Assembly (NCBI GenBank): GCA_008933765.1
Contig: WBUK01000005.1
Location: forward strand, 1-64,000
Length of the DNA: 64,000 bases
Reading direction: 5' to 3'
Source: Ignavibacteriaceae bacterium
Lineage (GTDB): Bacteria; Bacteroidota; Ignavibacteria; Ignavibacteriales; Ignavibacteriaceae
Part shown: piece after piece, positions 7,821 to 17,218 of the stretch
How the letters are laid out: every line of letters begins with the position of its first letter
Position numbering within the stretch: position 1 is the first letter of the stretch
The notes under the pieces: generated by a model
The model's database searches: none
The model's input: only the letters and a program-made list of their open reading frames with translations
What the model was told of the DNA's origin: nothing
Translations under genes and position numbers: made by a program

Positions 7821-10163
7821 GTGGAAAAAGAAAAAGATGAACTGAACAACGAAAAGTTCAACGAACAGAAGCCCGAAAGCGCTGATCAAGGCGCAGATAA
7901 CAAGGCTTCGGCTGTTAACGGGGCAAATATTAGCGAAATTAGTTCTAAGGGTAATCAGGATGTTTCGGCTGACCGCATTTCCAACGGCAGCGATAAAGGT
8001 GAAAAAGTCGTAGCGGTTTCTGATGAGAAAATTATTGTGCACGACGAGCACAGCCATATTTATCGGATTGTTCCTAAGAGTGAATCTGTTAACCAAACGG
8101 AAAAGGCGGCTCAAAACGAAAATCCGAACAGTGAGATTTCCGCTAACCAAGCTAAAACGGAAAACAAAACAGAACCGGCTAACCAAACTGATAAGACAAG
8201 CCAAACAGAACCGGCTAACCGGTATGAAATTGCTGATAAAGCAATCCCCACAGGCACAAGCGGAGTTGCAACCGGTGATGCAGCTTCTGAAAAAAGTGAA
8301 GAGGAACAACAAGCAGCACAAAAAGTGAGAAAAGTTGCTAAAAAGACCACCCGGGTTACTAAAAAAAGAAGCAGCCCTGCTACAATCTCTCAAAACACTG
8401 AAGAAAATGGCATAAACTCTTCTGAGGATAACTCTGCACAACCTCTTAGTTATGCTGCAAATATTGAAGTGGAAAAAACGACAAATAAAGCAGCAGAAAC
8501 TACGGATGAAACAGAAACTACGGATGTTACAGCAACAAAAATCGCTAAAGATTTCACAGATAATGCTGAAAACGATAACGCAGTTACCGCTGCAGATGAA
8601 TCTGTTGCAAAACAGGAAACACAGAAAGAAACACGATTCGATTCCGATGCAGGCGCGCAATCTGAAAGCCTTTCAGATTCTGACGGCAAAAGTGCTGAAA
8701 CGAGCGACAATTCCCCTGAACCGCGAAAAAGACAAAGCAGAGATAACCTCCGTAACCACTCAGAACGACCGGCACACCCGGCGCTAAGAAGAACCGGCGT
8801 TAAAGACCCCACTCTGGCTAAATTGAAAGTCGATAAAGGCCTGGTTAAATCACCTGCGGATGAGGAACAAAAACAACCCGTATCTTCCGTTGACAGAAGA
8901 GAGCCTTTCAAACAGGAAGATAAAAAAGAAACCTTCAGGCAACAGGATAAAAGGGAAACTTTCAGAACTGACGAGAAAAAAGAAACCTTCAGAACTGATG
9001 AGAAAAAAACAGATTTACTCCGCGAAAGCAAACCCGAAATTATTTCAAAACAGGAACAAAAGAGAGACTTCACGCAAAGGCAAAACGGTAAAGGAGACCT
9101 TGCCGCAAAGCAGGAGTATAGACAGCGTGACCGCAAACTGCCCCGCGAGCCTTTCAAACCGGCTGAACGAGTGCAGCCAACTCAAAGCAGCCAACAAATG
9201 CAGCAAAAAGGTAAATTCAGAACCAATTTCAACAAACTTTCCGTTGTGGTGCCCCTGTTCAACGAAGACGAATCGGTTCAGCACCTTGCAAATGAAATAA
9301 AATCCGCTTTCAAAGATTTGCAAATGCAAACTGAAGTTATATTTGTTGATGACGGCTCAACAGATAAATCGCTCAGGGTAATAAAAGAAATATGCCGTAC
9401 CGACCAAAGGTTCAAATACATCAGTTTCCAGATGAACTACGGTAAATCAGCTGCGCTTAACACCGGCTTCAGAGCAGCTAAAGGTGATGTTGTGATTACT
9501 ATGGATGCAGACCTTCAGGACGACCCGCACGAAATACCCAACCTCATCAGAAAACTTGAAGAAGGCTACGATATGGTTTCCGGGTGGAAGAAGAAAAGGT
9601 ACGACCCGTTCCTGAAAAAATATTCTTCCAAACTCTTTAATTTCGTTACTTCCACAATGAGCGGAATAAAGATTCACGATTTCAACTGCGGGCTAAAGGC
9701 GTACCGCAAAGCGGTTATTGATAATCTCAACATTTACGGCGAAATGCACAGATACATACCAATTCTTGCAAAATGGAAAGGTTTCAGCGTTGCGGAATTG
9801 GTGGTGAAACACAGCCCGAGGAAATACGGCGTTACCAAATTTGGTGCCTCAAGGTTCTTCAAAGGGTTTGTTGACCTGATAACCGTTACTTTCATCACCC
9901 GCTATATCAAACGGCCGATGCACCTGTTTGGCTTCTTTGGTGCGCTTGCATTCCTGCTCGGTTTTGTGATCAACGGCTACCTTTCTTACGAGTGGATATT
10001 CGAGCAGCAACCCCTGAGCAACCGACCGTTGCTGCAACTCGGCATGTTGTTGATGATCGTAGGCGTCCAATTTTTCACTGCCGGCTTGCTCGGGGAAATG
10101 CTGGTGCATAACTTCCAAACCGGTAAGGAATATTCGATTAAAGAAACTAATACACGCTTATAG
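7821..10163 (+). CDS. Polyprenyl-phosphate-type family 2 glycosyltransferase with a very long disordered N-terminus
   Basis: A 780-residue protein. Residues 1 to about 465 are low-complexity, rich in Lys, Glu, Gln, Thr and Ser, with no recognisable fold. Residues about 468-695 are a GT2 domain: KLSVVVPLFNEDESV, EVIFVDDGSTDKS, MNYGKSAALNTGF, DVVITMDADLQDDP. Two membrane segments follow (from about residue 699). This tail matches dolichol-phosphate-mannose-synthase-like or GtrB/ArnC-like enzymes that load sugars onto undecaprenyl phosphate. Normal members are about 310-340 residues, so the N-terminus is extra. The start is GTG with only a weak upstream site; a later start cannot be excluded, but the frame stays open with normal codon use and ends 3 bases before the methyltransferase gene. 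Confidence 0.85.
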   Translation: MEKEKDELNNEKFNEQKPESADQGADNKASAVNGANISEISSKGNQDVSADRISNGSDKGEKVVAVSDEKIIVHDEHSHIYRIVPKSESVNQTEKAAQNENPNSEISANQAKTENKTEPANQTDKTSQTEPANRYEIADKAIPTGTSGVATGDAASEKSEEEQQAAQKVRKVAKKTTRVTKKRSSPATISQNTEENGINSSEDNSAQPLSYAANIEVEKTTNKAAETTDETETTDVTATKIAKDFTDNAENDNAVTAADESVAKQETQKETRFDSDAGAQSESLSDSDGKSAETSDNSPEPRKRQSRDNLRNHSERPAHPALRRTGVKDPTLAKLKVDKGLVKSPADEEQKQPVSSVDRREPFKQEDKKETFRQQDKRETFRTDEKKETFRTDEKKTDLLRESKPEIISKQEQKRDFTQRQNGKGDLAAKQEYRQRDRKLPREPFKPAERVQPTQSSQQMQQKGKFRTNFNKLSVVVPLFNEDESVQHLANEIKSAFKDLQMQTEVIFVDDGSTDKSLRVIKEICRTDQRFKYISFQMNYGKSAALNTGFRAAKGDVVITMDADLQDDPHEIPNLIRKLEEGYDMVSGWKKKRYDPFLKKYSSKLFNFVTSTMSGIKIHDFNCGLKAYRKAVIDNLNIYGEMHRYIPILAKWKGFSVAELVVKHSPRKYGVTKFGASRFFKGFVDLITVTFITRYIKRPMHLFGFFGALAFLLGFVINGYLSYEWIFEQQPLSNRPLLQLGMLLMIVGVQFFTAGLLGEMLVHNFQTGKEYSIKETNTRL
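8901..9008 (+). repeat. Four in-frame 27-bp units in the glycosyltransferase N-terminus
   Basis: The encoded 9-residue units are EPFKQEDKK, ETFRQQDKR, ETFRTDEKK and ETFRTDEKK. The last two are identical in protein but differ in one silent base. They lie in the disordered, charged extension. Confidence 0.8.
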
Positions 10164-10166
10164 AAA

Positions 10167-10982
10167 ATGCACTACGACCCGGTAAAAAATGTTTTCGCCG
10201 CCGTTATTAATAAATTGCCCTTTACGAGGGTCTTGTTCTACAAGACCCTCGATCTAATGTTCCTCCGTTCGTGGTATGTACGCCGCGAGCTTCGTAAATT
10301 GCGGGAAAAAGCCGGCGGGCGACACCTCGAAATCTACGACGCAGGTAGTGGCTTCGGGCAATACTCCTGGTTCATGGCGAAAAACCTTGCGCCCTGCAAT
10401 ATCTATTCCGTCGATGTTAAAGAAGACTGGATTGAAGACTGTAAAAAGTTCTTCACAAGAGCAGAAGTGAAAAATGTTAAGTTCGGTGTTGAAGACCTTA
10501 CAAAAATAGACCATAACGAACAATTTGATTTGATTGTTTGCGTGGATGTAATGGAGCACATCGCCGATGATGTAACGGTTTTCGGAAATTTTTCCCGTGC
10601 ACTTAAGCAGGGCGGTTATCTTTTGGTTAATTCACCTTCGGTGTTCGGAGGAAGTGATGTGCACGGCGAAGAAGATGAAAGTTTTATCGGCGAACACGCC
10701 CGCGATGGCTACTCGAAAGAAGAATTAGTTGAAAAAATGGCGCCTTTCGGGCTTGAGCTTTATCAATCGAAATATACCTATGGCTGGTGGGGTGACAAAG
10801 CGTGGCGGCTCGGGATAAAGTACCCTATGCTGATGCTAAACAAATCAAAAGCGTTTTTTATCTTTTTGCCGTTTTATTACATTATAACGATATTACCCGT
10901 GCTTTTTATGATGTATGCCGACTACTCTACGGACAATAAAATTGGCTCGGGTATTAACCACATCGCTGTGAAGAAAAAATAA
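10167..10982 (+). CDS. Class I SAM-dependent methyltransferase with a C-terminal hydrophobic tail
   Basis: A 271-residue protein. The SAM-binding motif DAGSGFGQYSW is at about residue 56, followed by the acidic motif IYSVDVKEDWIE and by FDLIVCVDVMEHI and LKQGGYLLVNSP, the usual order of a methyltransferase-11-type domain. A hydrophobic stretch near the C-terminus (FIFLPFYYIITILPVLFM) suggests membrane attachment. It starts 3 bases after the glycosyltransferase and probably forms an operon with it. Its substrate is likely a glycan or lipid-linked sugar, inferred from context only. Confidence 0.8.
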   Translation: MHYDPVKNVFAAVINKLPFTRVLFYKTLDLMFLRSWYVRRELRKLREKAGGRHLEIYDAGSGFGQYSWFMAKNLAPCNIYSVDVKEDWIEDCKKFFTRAEVKNVKFGVEDLTKIDHNEQFDLIVCVDVMEHIADDVTVFGNFSRALKQGGYLLVNSPSVFGGSDVHGEEDESFIGEHARDGYSKEELVEKMAPFGLELYQSKYTYGWWGDKAWRLGIKYPMLMLNKSKAFFIFLPFYYIITILPVLFMMYADYSTDNKIGSGINHIAVKKK

Positions 10983-11048
10983 TTGCAGGACTAATAACAA
11001 TTTCAGCAATCTGTAAGAGAAAAACAAGAAATATCCATCGGAGTCTAA

Positions 11049-13631
11049 ATGGCTAAAAAAGGCAAACAACAACGAAGCAGTATTGGGAAACGACAGGTTG
11101 AAAGAGTCGAATTTGACATCGATAAGAGCCTCCCGGCGAAATATATCAACCTCTTTGTAATTATTCTGGCTGTTGTTGTGTTTATGATTTTTCTTTCCCC
11201 GTTGTTTTTCCAGGGAAAGATTTTCCAGTCGGGTGATATTATCGCTTCCGAAAGCGCCTCTTCATACTTATCCAAGGATAGAGAAGGGTTCACACTTTGG
11301 AACCCCTACATCTTTGCGGGGATGCCCGCTTATGCACTTTCGGTGGGTTACACCTGGTTTAACCTTTTTTATGTAGGGCTTACCGCCGTGCGCGAGTCGT
11401 TCACCGCTCTGTTTGGCAACGATTTCGTCCGCTGGGCTTTTTATTTGATAGTTATGACGATTACATCGTTCTTTCTTATGAAGCACATAACTAAAAACAC
11501 TATAGTCAGCCTTTTCACCGCCTTTGGAACTTCTCTTTCTACGGGAATTGTGGTTTTCTTATACATTGGGCATGTTACAAAACTCACTTCGCTGGCGTTC
11601 TTCCCCGTTATAATTTTAATACTGCTGTTAAATCAGGAGAAGTTAAAACTGATTAATTTCTTCATTCTGGTTATTGCGATGCAGTTGATTGTGCAGGGCT
11701 TCCATGTGCAGATTATTTTCTACATCCTCTTTTCAGTCGGTATTTTCTATCTTTTTTATCTTATCCGTAGCTTAGTTACAAAAGATAACAATGCACTTAA
11801 AAACACCCTTAAATCGGGCGCTGCGTTCGTGGTGGCGGCGCTGATTGCAATCGCTATTCAGGCGGATAACTTCACGCAAATTTATGAATACACGCCTCAC
11901 TCGACCCGCGGCACTACGGGGATTTTGGACAAAACTTCGCAAAACGGCGAAGAAAATAAAGGAGAAAACACCGATTTTTATAAATACCACACCGATTGGT
12001 CGTTCTCACCTGAAGAAGTGATGACCTTCGTTGTGCCTTCGTGGTACGGCTTTGGTAACTCAGATCAAAACATCAATGGGCAAAACTACCATATAAACAC
12101 CTATTTCGGGCAGATGCCCTTTGTGGATGTGGCAATGTATATGGGGGTAATCATCTTTTTCTTAGCCCTTTATGCTATGATCACCCGCTGGCGTGAACCT
12201 TTCGTTATGTTTATGACTATTCTGGTTGCGATTTCGTTGTTACTTTCTTTCGGCAGGAACCTGTCGTTTCTTTTTGATCTTTTTTTCTTCCACTTCCCTT
12301 ATTTTGATAAGTTCCGTGTTCCCTCAATGATCTTAGTGATACCGCAGATGTTCATGCCAATTCTTGCCGGTTTGGGGTTGATGAGTATTCTAAATTTGCG
12401 TAAAGAAAGTAACCGGTTTAAGGAAAAACTGTTGCTTTACAGCGCAGCTTTCTTCAGTGCAGTGTTATTAATTGCTTTGTTAACAAAAGAGTCGATGGTT
12501 GCCTCGGTATCAAAAGATTTTGTTGCCGCAAAAGGCGCAATGTATGATGCGCAGCAAGAAGGGGTTTCAGCAATGATCGGAAATCTTGCCGGGCAGATGT
12601 TTGCAACCGATACGATTATCAACTTTTTGTTGCTTTCTGCGGTCTTTTGGCTTGCCTGGGCTTACGCTAAGCGAAAAGTATCAGCCGTTGTGCTTACTTC
12701 GGTGGTCTTGTTGCTAAGCACGGTTGACCTCTGGCGCATCTCTTCAAGAAGTGCTGAGTATATCGATCCTCCTTCAAAAAACATCGAATTTGCAGAACCG
12801 TCGTATGTGCAGGTAATCAAAAAACTACAGAAAGATAACGACCCGTTCAGGATTATAAACTTAAAGCGCGACCAGTCCAAAGGCTCGGTACAAAACAACG
12901 GGAATTTTAACGCCTACTTCCTCTTGGAAGATGTGTATGGATACTCCGCAATCAAGCCCCGTGCATATCAGGATTTCCTTGATGTGGTACAAACTCCCGC
13001 AAATGAAACCTTCCTGAACATGACCGGCACACGCTACATCGTGCTCGATCAGCCCGGCATCCCCTTTGAGGGCTGCTCACTGATAAGCTCAAACGAAAAC
13101 GACAGAACCTATGTAGTAAGGAATAATAAAGCACTCAACAGGCTCTTTTTCGTTAACAGAGTTGAAAAGAAAAAGCCACTTGAATTTTTGGAAATGGTTA
13201 AAGCCAATAAGTTTGACCCCGCAGATGTTGCCTTTATCGAAGAAGGTAATGTGAAAGTTGACCCTAAAGATTCAACCGTTTCTTTGAAAATTACTAAATA
13301 TACAGACGAAATTATTGAAGCCGATGTTCACACCTCAGGCAACAACTATCTTGTGTTCAGCACTACATATCATAAAGCCGGATGGCACGCCTATGTGGAC
13401 GGAAAACCAACTGAGGTTATTAAAACCAACCACGACTTTATGGGTATTATCGTGCCGAAGGGTGCAAAAAAGGTTAAATTTGAGTTTGCCCCGCAAAGCT
13501 TTTTTATCGCCGAGTATCTCTCCTTTGGCCTTAGCTCGGCTGTTACCCTCGGCTTGATTATCACTCTTCTTCTTGGCAAATTCAAACGCAAAGAAAAGGA
13601 AGAGGTTGCAGAACAACAGCACCAGGATTAA
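11049..13631 (+). CDS. YfhO-type large integral membrane protein
   Basis: An 860-residue protein with about a dozen hydrophobic segments in its first 580 residues, then a soluble domain and a last membrane helix near the C-terminus. YIDPPSKNIEFAEPSYVQVI, GYSAIKPRAYQDFLDVV, TRYIVLDQPG, YHKAGWHAYVDGKPTEV and NHDFMGIIVPKGAKKVKFEF match the soluble part of the YfhO family, which resembles GT-C glycosyltransferases and is linked to glycosylation of teichoic acids or other envelope polymers in other bacteria. Its place among LPS and flippase genes supports transfer of a lipid-linked sugar. The donor is unknown. Confidence 0.85.
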   Translation: MAKKGKQQRSSIGKRQVERVEFDIDKSLPAKYINLFVIILAVVVFMIFLSPLFFQGKIFQSGDIIASESASSYLSKDREGFTLWNPYIFAGMPAYALSVGYTWFNLFYVGLTAVRESFTALFGNDFVRWAFYLIVMTITSFFLMKHITKNTIVSLFTAFGTSLSTGIVVFLYIGHVTKLTSLAFFPVIILILLLNQEKLKLINFFILVIAMQLIVQGFHVQIIFYILFSVGIFYLFYLIRSLVTKDNNALKNTLKSGAAFVVAALIAIAIQADNFTQIYEYTPHSTRGTTGILDKTSQNGEENKGENTDFYKYHTDWSFSPEEVMTFVVPSWYGFGNSDQNINGQNYHINTYFGQMPFVDVAMYMGVIIFFLALYAMITRWREPFVMFMTILVAISLLLSFGRNLSFLFDLFFFHFPYFDKFRVPSMILVIPQMFMPILAGLGLMSILNLRKESNRFKEKLLLYSAAFFSAVLLIALLTKESMVASVSKDFVAAKGAMYDAQQEGVSAMIGNLAGQMFATDTIINFLLLSAVFWLAWAYAKRKVSAVVLTSVVLLLSTVDLWRISSRSAEYIDPPSKNIEFAEPSYVQVIKKLQKDNDPFRIINLKRDQSKGSVQNNGNFNAYFLLEDVYGYSAIKPRAYQDFLDVVQTPANETFLNMTGTRYIVLDQPGIPFEGCSLISSNENDRTYVVRNNKALNRLFFVNRVEKKKPLEFLEMVKANKFDPADVAFIEEGNVKVDPKDSTVSLKITKYTDEIIEADVHTSGNNYLVFSTTYHKAGWHAYVDGKPTEVIKTNHDFMGIIVPKGAKKVKFEFAPQSFFIAEYLSFGLSSAVTLGLIITLLLGKFKRKEKEEVAEQQHQD

Positions 13632-14952
13632 TTTCGGCTCAGAATCGTTCAGGAAGTATTTTAAAAATACTTCCTGGATGTTTGCCGAAAGAATAATCAA
13701 ACTACTGCTAAGTTTTGTAGTCGGGATTTTCCTCGTAAGGTATCTCGGGGCTGAGAAATTCGGCACCCTTTCCTACGCTGTAAGCGTTGCACTTATGTTT
13801 GCAAGCATTGCCGCTTTTGGGTTAGACAGTATCTTGGTGCGTGAACTCGTAAAAACCCCCGAAAACAAGGGAGAAATCCTCGGTTCTGCTTTCTTTTTGC
13901 GAATAATCGGTGCGCTGCTTGTTATAGCCGCCACTTTTGCTTTCGTTACCCTGAACAAAGAAAGTGAAGAAACCGCCTTTCTGATTTACATCATCACAAT
14001 CGGCACCATTTTTCAATCTTTTCATGTGATTGACTACTGGTTTCAATCCCGCGTGCAGGCAAAATTTTCGGCGACAGTTCAGTCAAGTTCTTCGATTATT
14101 TCGTCGTTGTTAAGGCTTCTGCTCATTGTTTTGGCGGCTGGGCTTGGCTGGTTCGCTTTTATACAGGCGCTTGAACCCGTTCTGATTGCCGCCGGTTTTG
14201 TGCTCGTTTTCACCCTTCAAAAAGAGAATATTCTGAAATGGCGCTTCAAAAAAGATGTGGCGCTGAAACTTTTTCAAGACTCATGGCCCCTCATTCTTGC
14301 GTCGCTTGCCATTTCAATTTATATCAGAATCGGGCAGGTATTCATTCAAAACATGCTTGGGGCAGAGCAGAATGGCTATTACGCAACAGCAGTACGCCTC
14401 TGCGAAGCATGGTATTTTGTGCCGATGGCTATTTCAAGTTCCCTCTTTCCGGCAATAGTGAGCGCAAAACAAATGAGTGAAGAGCTTTACCGCTCGCGCA
14501 TGCAAAAACTCTACGACCTTCTGGCTTTTATTTCGATTGCCATCGCAGTGCCCGTTACAATTTTTTCTGAAGAGATAATTACAATTCTTTTCGGTGCAAA
14601 ATTCCTGCCGGCAGCACCTGTTTTAACAATCTATATCTGGGCAGGAACGGGCACATTCCTCGGAGTTGCAAGTTCTAATTATCTGATAAACGAAAACCTG
14701 ACCAAAATTTCCTTTTTAAGAACACTTATCGGGCTTGTTCTTAATGTCGGGTTGAACCTGTTGCTTATACCTATCTGGGGGATTAAAGGCTCAGCACTTG
14801 CAACACTTATATCATACACAGGCTCCACCTTCGGATTGGCGCTTCACCGCCCCTCGGCTCATCAGGCGGTTATGATGTTGAAGTCAATATTTTTATTCCA
14901 CGCTTTCAAATTAGTAAAAGAAAAATGGCACTCCCTGTTTCAAAACAAATAA
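13606..14952 (+). CDS. Wzx-type polysaccharide (O-unit) flippase
   Basis: A MATE/MOP-superfamily membrane protein with about 12-14 hydrophobic segments. The opening FRKYFKNTSWMFAERIIKL and IFLVRYLGAEKFGTLSYA is characteristic of Wzx-like exporters that flip undecaprenyl-linked glycans. Two TTG starts are possible, 13573 and 13606; I prefer 13606 because AAGGAAG precedes it by a normal distance, giving a 26-base overlap with the YfhO gene (59 bases with the earlier start). A later start would cut the conserved N-terminus. It overlaps the next gene by 28 bases, so translation is probably coupled. Confidence 0.85.
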   Translation: MQNNSTRINFGSESFRKYFKNTSWMFAERIIKLLLSFVVGIFLVRYLGAEKFGTLSYAVSVALMFASIAAFGLDSILVRELVKTPENKGEILGSAFFLRIIGALLVIAATFAFVTLNKESEETAFLIYIITIGTIFQSFHVIDYWFQSRVQAKFSATVQSSSSIISSLLRLLLIVLAAGLGWFAFIQALEPVLIAAGFVLVFTLQKENILKWRFKKDVALKLFQDSWPLILASLAISIYIRIGQVFIQNMLGAEQNGYYATAVRLCEAWYFVPMAISSSLFPAIVSAKQMSEELYRSRMQKLYDLLAFISIAIAVPVTIFSEEIITILFGAKFLPAAPVLTIYIWAGTGTFLGVASSNYLINENLTKISFLRTLIGLVLNVGLNLLLIPIWGIKGSALATLISYTGSTFGLALHRPSAHQAVMMLKSIFLFHAFKLVKEKWHSLFQNK

Positions 14953-15584
14953 GCACAATATTTAAACTACTTGGCGAGCCTAAGGTGCTCCGTTCACTCA
15001 TTTCCTTCAGGGTTATGGGGTATCTCTACGATTCAGGATGGATTCGCTCACTCATTTCGGGCAGCCCTCAGGATGTTAACGGCGAGGCTATTCCGTGGGT
15101 TTCTCTCAGTTTTTACGAGTTTTTCAAATCCCGCGTGAACAGCAAAATGGATGTTTTCGAGTTCGGTTCAGGGTATTCTACGCTGTGGTTTGCAAAAAGA
15201 GTGAACACCGTTACTTCTATCGAACACGATAAGAAGTGGTTCGATAAAATGCAGGAAAAACTGCCGAAAAATGTGAAGGTGATACTCTCGCACGATAATA
15301 AAGACATCTACTCAAACGAACTGATTAAACTCGACTATAACTTTGATATTATTACCGTTGACGCAAACCACAGGAACGAGTGCATGTTCGTTGCACCCGA
15401 AAGACTGAAAACCGGCGGAGTGATTATACTTGATGATTCGGAAAGAGAAGAATATACACCCGGAATTAACTTCCTGACTGAAAAAGGTTTTAAGAAAATT
15501 GATTTCCACGGTATAGCTTCCGGGTTTATTCACAGTAAAGCAACCACAGTTTTTTATAAATCTGATAACTGCTTAGGGATTTAA
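14925..15584 (+). CDS. SAM-dependent methyltransferase-like protein
   Basis: A 219-residue protein. MDVFEFGSGYSTLWFAKR is a glycine-rich SAM motif, followed by VTSIEHDKKWFDKM (acidic residue after beta-2), DIITVDANHRNECMFVA and LKTGGVIILDDSEREEY. This is the pattern of class I methyltransferases related to FkbM-type enzymes. It overlaps the flippase gene by 28 bases and ends 3 bases before the next gene, so it is part of the glycan operon. It likely methylates a sugar or aminosugar, which is inference from context. Confidence 0.75.
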   Translation: MALPVSKQISTIFKLLGEPKVLRSLISFRVMGYLYDSGWIRSLISGSPQDVNGEAIPWVSLSFYEFFKSRVNSKMDVFEFGSGYSTLWFAKRVNTVTSIEHDKKWFDKMQEKLPKNVKVILSHDNKDIYSNELIKLDYNFDIITVDANHRNECMFVAPERLKTGGVIILDDSEREEYTPGINFLTEKGFKKIDFHGIASGFIHSKATTVFYKSDNCLGI

Positions 15585-15587
15585 GAA

Positions 15588-16226
15588 ATGCCTTCAGCCC
15601 TCAGAAAGTGGGCGTATGCTCACTCAGGTCCGTTGTTAAAGCCCGCTTCGTTGTTTGCCTGGTTCTTTTATTCCCGCTTTTCGGATAAAATCAGGCTGAT
15701 AATAGGAAGTGGTGATACGCTTTATAAAGGCTGGTTCCCCACAGACATAAAAACGCTCGATTTAACAAATAAAAAAGACTTCAGGCGCTACTTCAAAAAG
15801 AGAAAAATTGATCTTGTTTTGATTGAGCATGTGCTTGAACATTTGGAAATTGCCGATATTGAAATGATGGCACAAAACATAAAAGAGTTTGCAAACCCGA
15901 ACATAAATATCAGGGTTGCCGTACCCGATGGCTTTCATGCCGATCAGGCGTATATCGACCATGTCCGCCCCGGTGGAACGGGCCCTGCAGCGGATGAACA
16001 CAAACATCTTTTCAATTATCGCTCTCTTTCGGAAATATTTGTTAAATTTGGATATGGCTTTAATCTCATCGAGTATTGGGATGAGGATAGAAACTTCCAC
16101 TCAACTTACAAAAATGACGATGAGAAAGGGCACATTAAAAGATGTTTCCTCAATCACAGGAAAAATAAAGACGGGAAACCAAATTATACATCACTAATTA
16201 TTGATTTTTACTTAACGCAACCTTAG
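15588..16226 (+). CDS. Predicted SAM-dependent methyltransferase (short, divergent)
   Basis: A 212-residue protein. RLIIGSGDTLYKGWFPTDI, DLVLIEHVLEHLEIADI and INIRVAVPDGFHADQAYID follow the pattern of predicted methyltransferases found in polysaccharide clusters, where the glycine-rich loop is reduced (here GSGDT). HVRPGGTGPAADEHKHLFNY is a recognisable segment of that group. Activity is uncertain because the SAM loop is atypical. The gene sits 3 bases after the preceding methyltransferase-like gene. Confidence 0.65.
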   Translation: MPSALRKWAYAHSGPLLKPASLFAWFFYSRFSDKIRLIIGSGDTLYKGWFPTDIKTLDLTNKKDFRRYFKKRKIDLVLIEHVLEHLEIADIEMMAQNIKEFANPNINIRVAVPDGFHADQAYIDHVRPGGTGPAADEHKHLFNYRSLSEIFVKFGYGFNLIEYWDEDRNFHSTYKNDDEKGHIKRCFLNHRKNKDGKPNYTSLIIDFYLTQP

Positions 16227-16301
16227 TTTATTTAACTCTTTATTGATTTTTATTTAACCCTTTTTTGATTTTTTACTTAACTCTTTACTAACTTTTTACT
16301 T
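16201..16301. repeat. Degenerate short repeats continuing from the 3' end of the upstream gene
   Basis: TTGATTTTTACTTAAC, part of the last codons of the 15588-16226 gene, recurs as TTGATTTTTATTTAAC at 16243 and with one inserted T at 16265. A further partial copy (CTAACTTTTTACTTA) begins at 16288. The whole spacer to the next start codon is made of these units. Confidence 0.7.
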
Positions 16302-17213
16302 ATGAACAAAGCACCTGTAGCAATTTTTGTTTACAATCGCCTGAATACTCTGAAAAGAACTTTGGAGTCTCTTGCCAAAAATTATGGCGCAGAAGAAACC
16401 GACCTCCACATCTTCTCCGACGGGTGGAAAAATGAACATGGTAAAGCCGCCGTTTTAGAAATCAGGGAATATCTGAAAAATATTAAAGGGTTCAAATCCG
16501 TTACAGTTTATGAAGCCGAAAAAAACCGGGGGCTGGGGCGATCAATTATTAACGGGGTGAACCAAATGATTGCCAAGTTCGCGCAGGTGATTGTGCTCGA
16601 GGATGATTTGGTGCTTTCCCCATGGTTCCTCAAATTCATGAACGACGGGCTTAACACTTACAGGTATTCAGAAAATGTTGCCTCTATTCACGGATACATG
16701 TACCCTGTGAAAGGAGAGTTGCCCGAAACTTTCTTCCTGCGTGGTGCCGATTGTCTCGGCTGGGCTACATGGGAAAGAGCATGGAAATTCTTTAACCCCG
16801 ACGCTAAATTTTTATACGATACCCTCCTTGAACAAAAACTGATGGATCATTTCAATTTCAACGGCGCTGCCTTTAAGGAAAGAATACTGCAACGGGTTAT
16901 AGCAAAAACGAACGACTCATGGGCTGTCCGATGGGATGCTTCTGTCTTTTTAAAGAATATGTTGACTCTTTACCCGGGAAAATCGCTCGTGCAACACATC
17001 GGAGCCGACGGAATGGGAACTAACACGAAAAAAACTAAAAAACTTGATGTACAACTTTTAAATCGTGCCGTTAAAGTTGAAATGATTCAGCAGCGTGAGT
17101 CGATAGAAGCATGGGAAGCAATCGGTAAGTTTTATCTCTCTTTCAAATCATACAACCCGTTCAAAAGAATCGGGTTTGGGTTGAAATCAAAGAAATTATT
17201 GCCGACGAGGTAG
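16302..17213 (+). CDS. Glycosyltransferase, GT2-like fold
   Basis: A 303-residue protein beginning APVAIFVYNRLNTLKRTLESL, with ETDLHIFSDGWK, AEKNRGLGRSIINGV and VIVLEDDLVLSPWFLKFM, the latter holding the DxD-like metal motif (EDD). It then has FLRGADCLGWATWERAW, typical of a GT2-like family found in LPS and capsule clusters. It likely transfers one sugar during outer-core or O-chain assembly. The spacer upstream is repetitive; the gene downstream follows after 5 bases. Confidence 0.8.
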   Translation: MNKAPVAIFVYNRLNTLKRTLESLAKNYGAEETDLHIFSDGWKNEHGKAAVLEIREYLKNIKGFKSVTVYEAEKNRGLGRSIINGVNQMIAKFAQVIVLEDDLVLSPWFLKFMNDGLNTYRYSENVASIHGYMYPVKGELPETFFLRGADCLGWATWERAWKFFNPDAKFLYDTLLEQKLMDHFNFNGAAFKERILQRVIAKTNDSWAVRWDASVFLKNMLTLYPGKSLVQHIGADGMGTNTKKTKKLDVQLLNRAVKVEMIQQRESIEAWEAIGKFYLSFKSYNPFKRIGFGLKSKKLLPTR

Positions 17214-17218
17214 CCCGG

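Noticed and set aside
7782-8660. Minus-strand ORF of 292 residues, Cys/Phe/Ser-rich
   Set aside because: It is the antisense of the low-complexity N-terminus of the glycosyltransferase; composition is a mirror of Lys/Glu/Gln codons and no ribosome site is present.
8450-9157. Minus-strand ORF of 235 residues
   Set aside because: Also antisense to the same low-complexity region, with repetitive Ser/Leu/Cys composition and no family motif.
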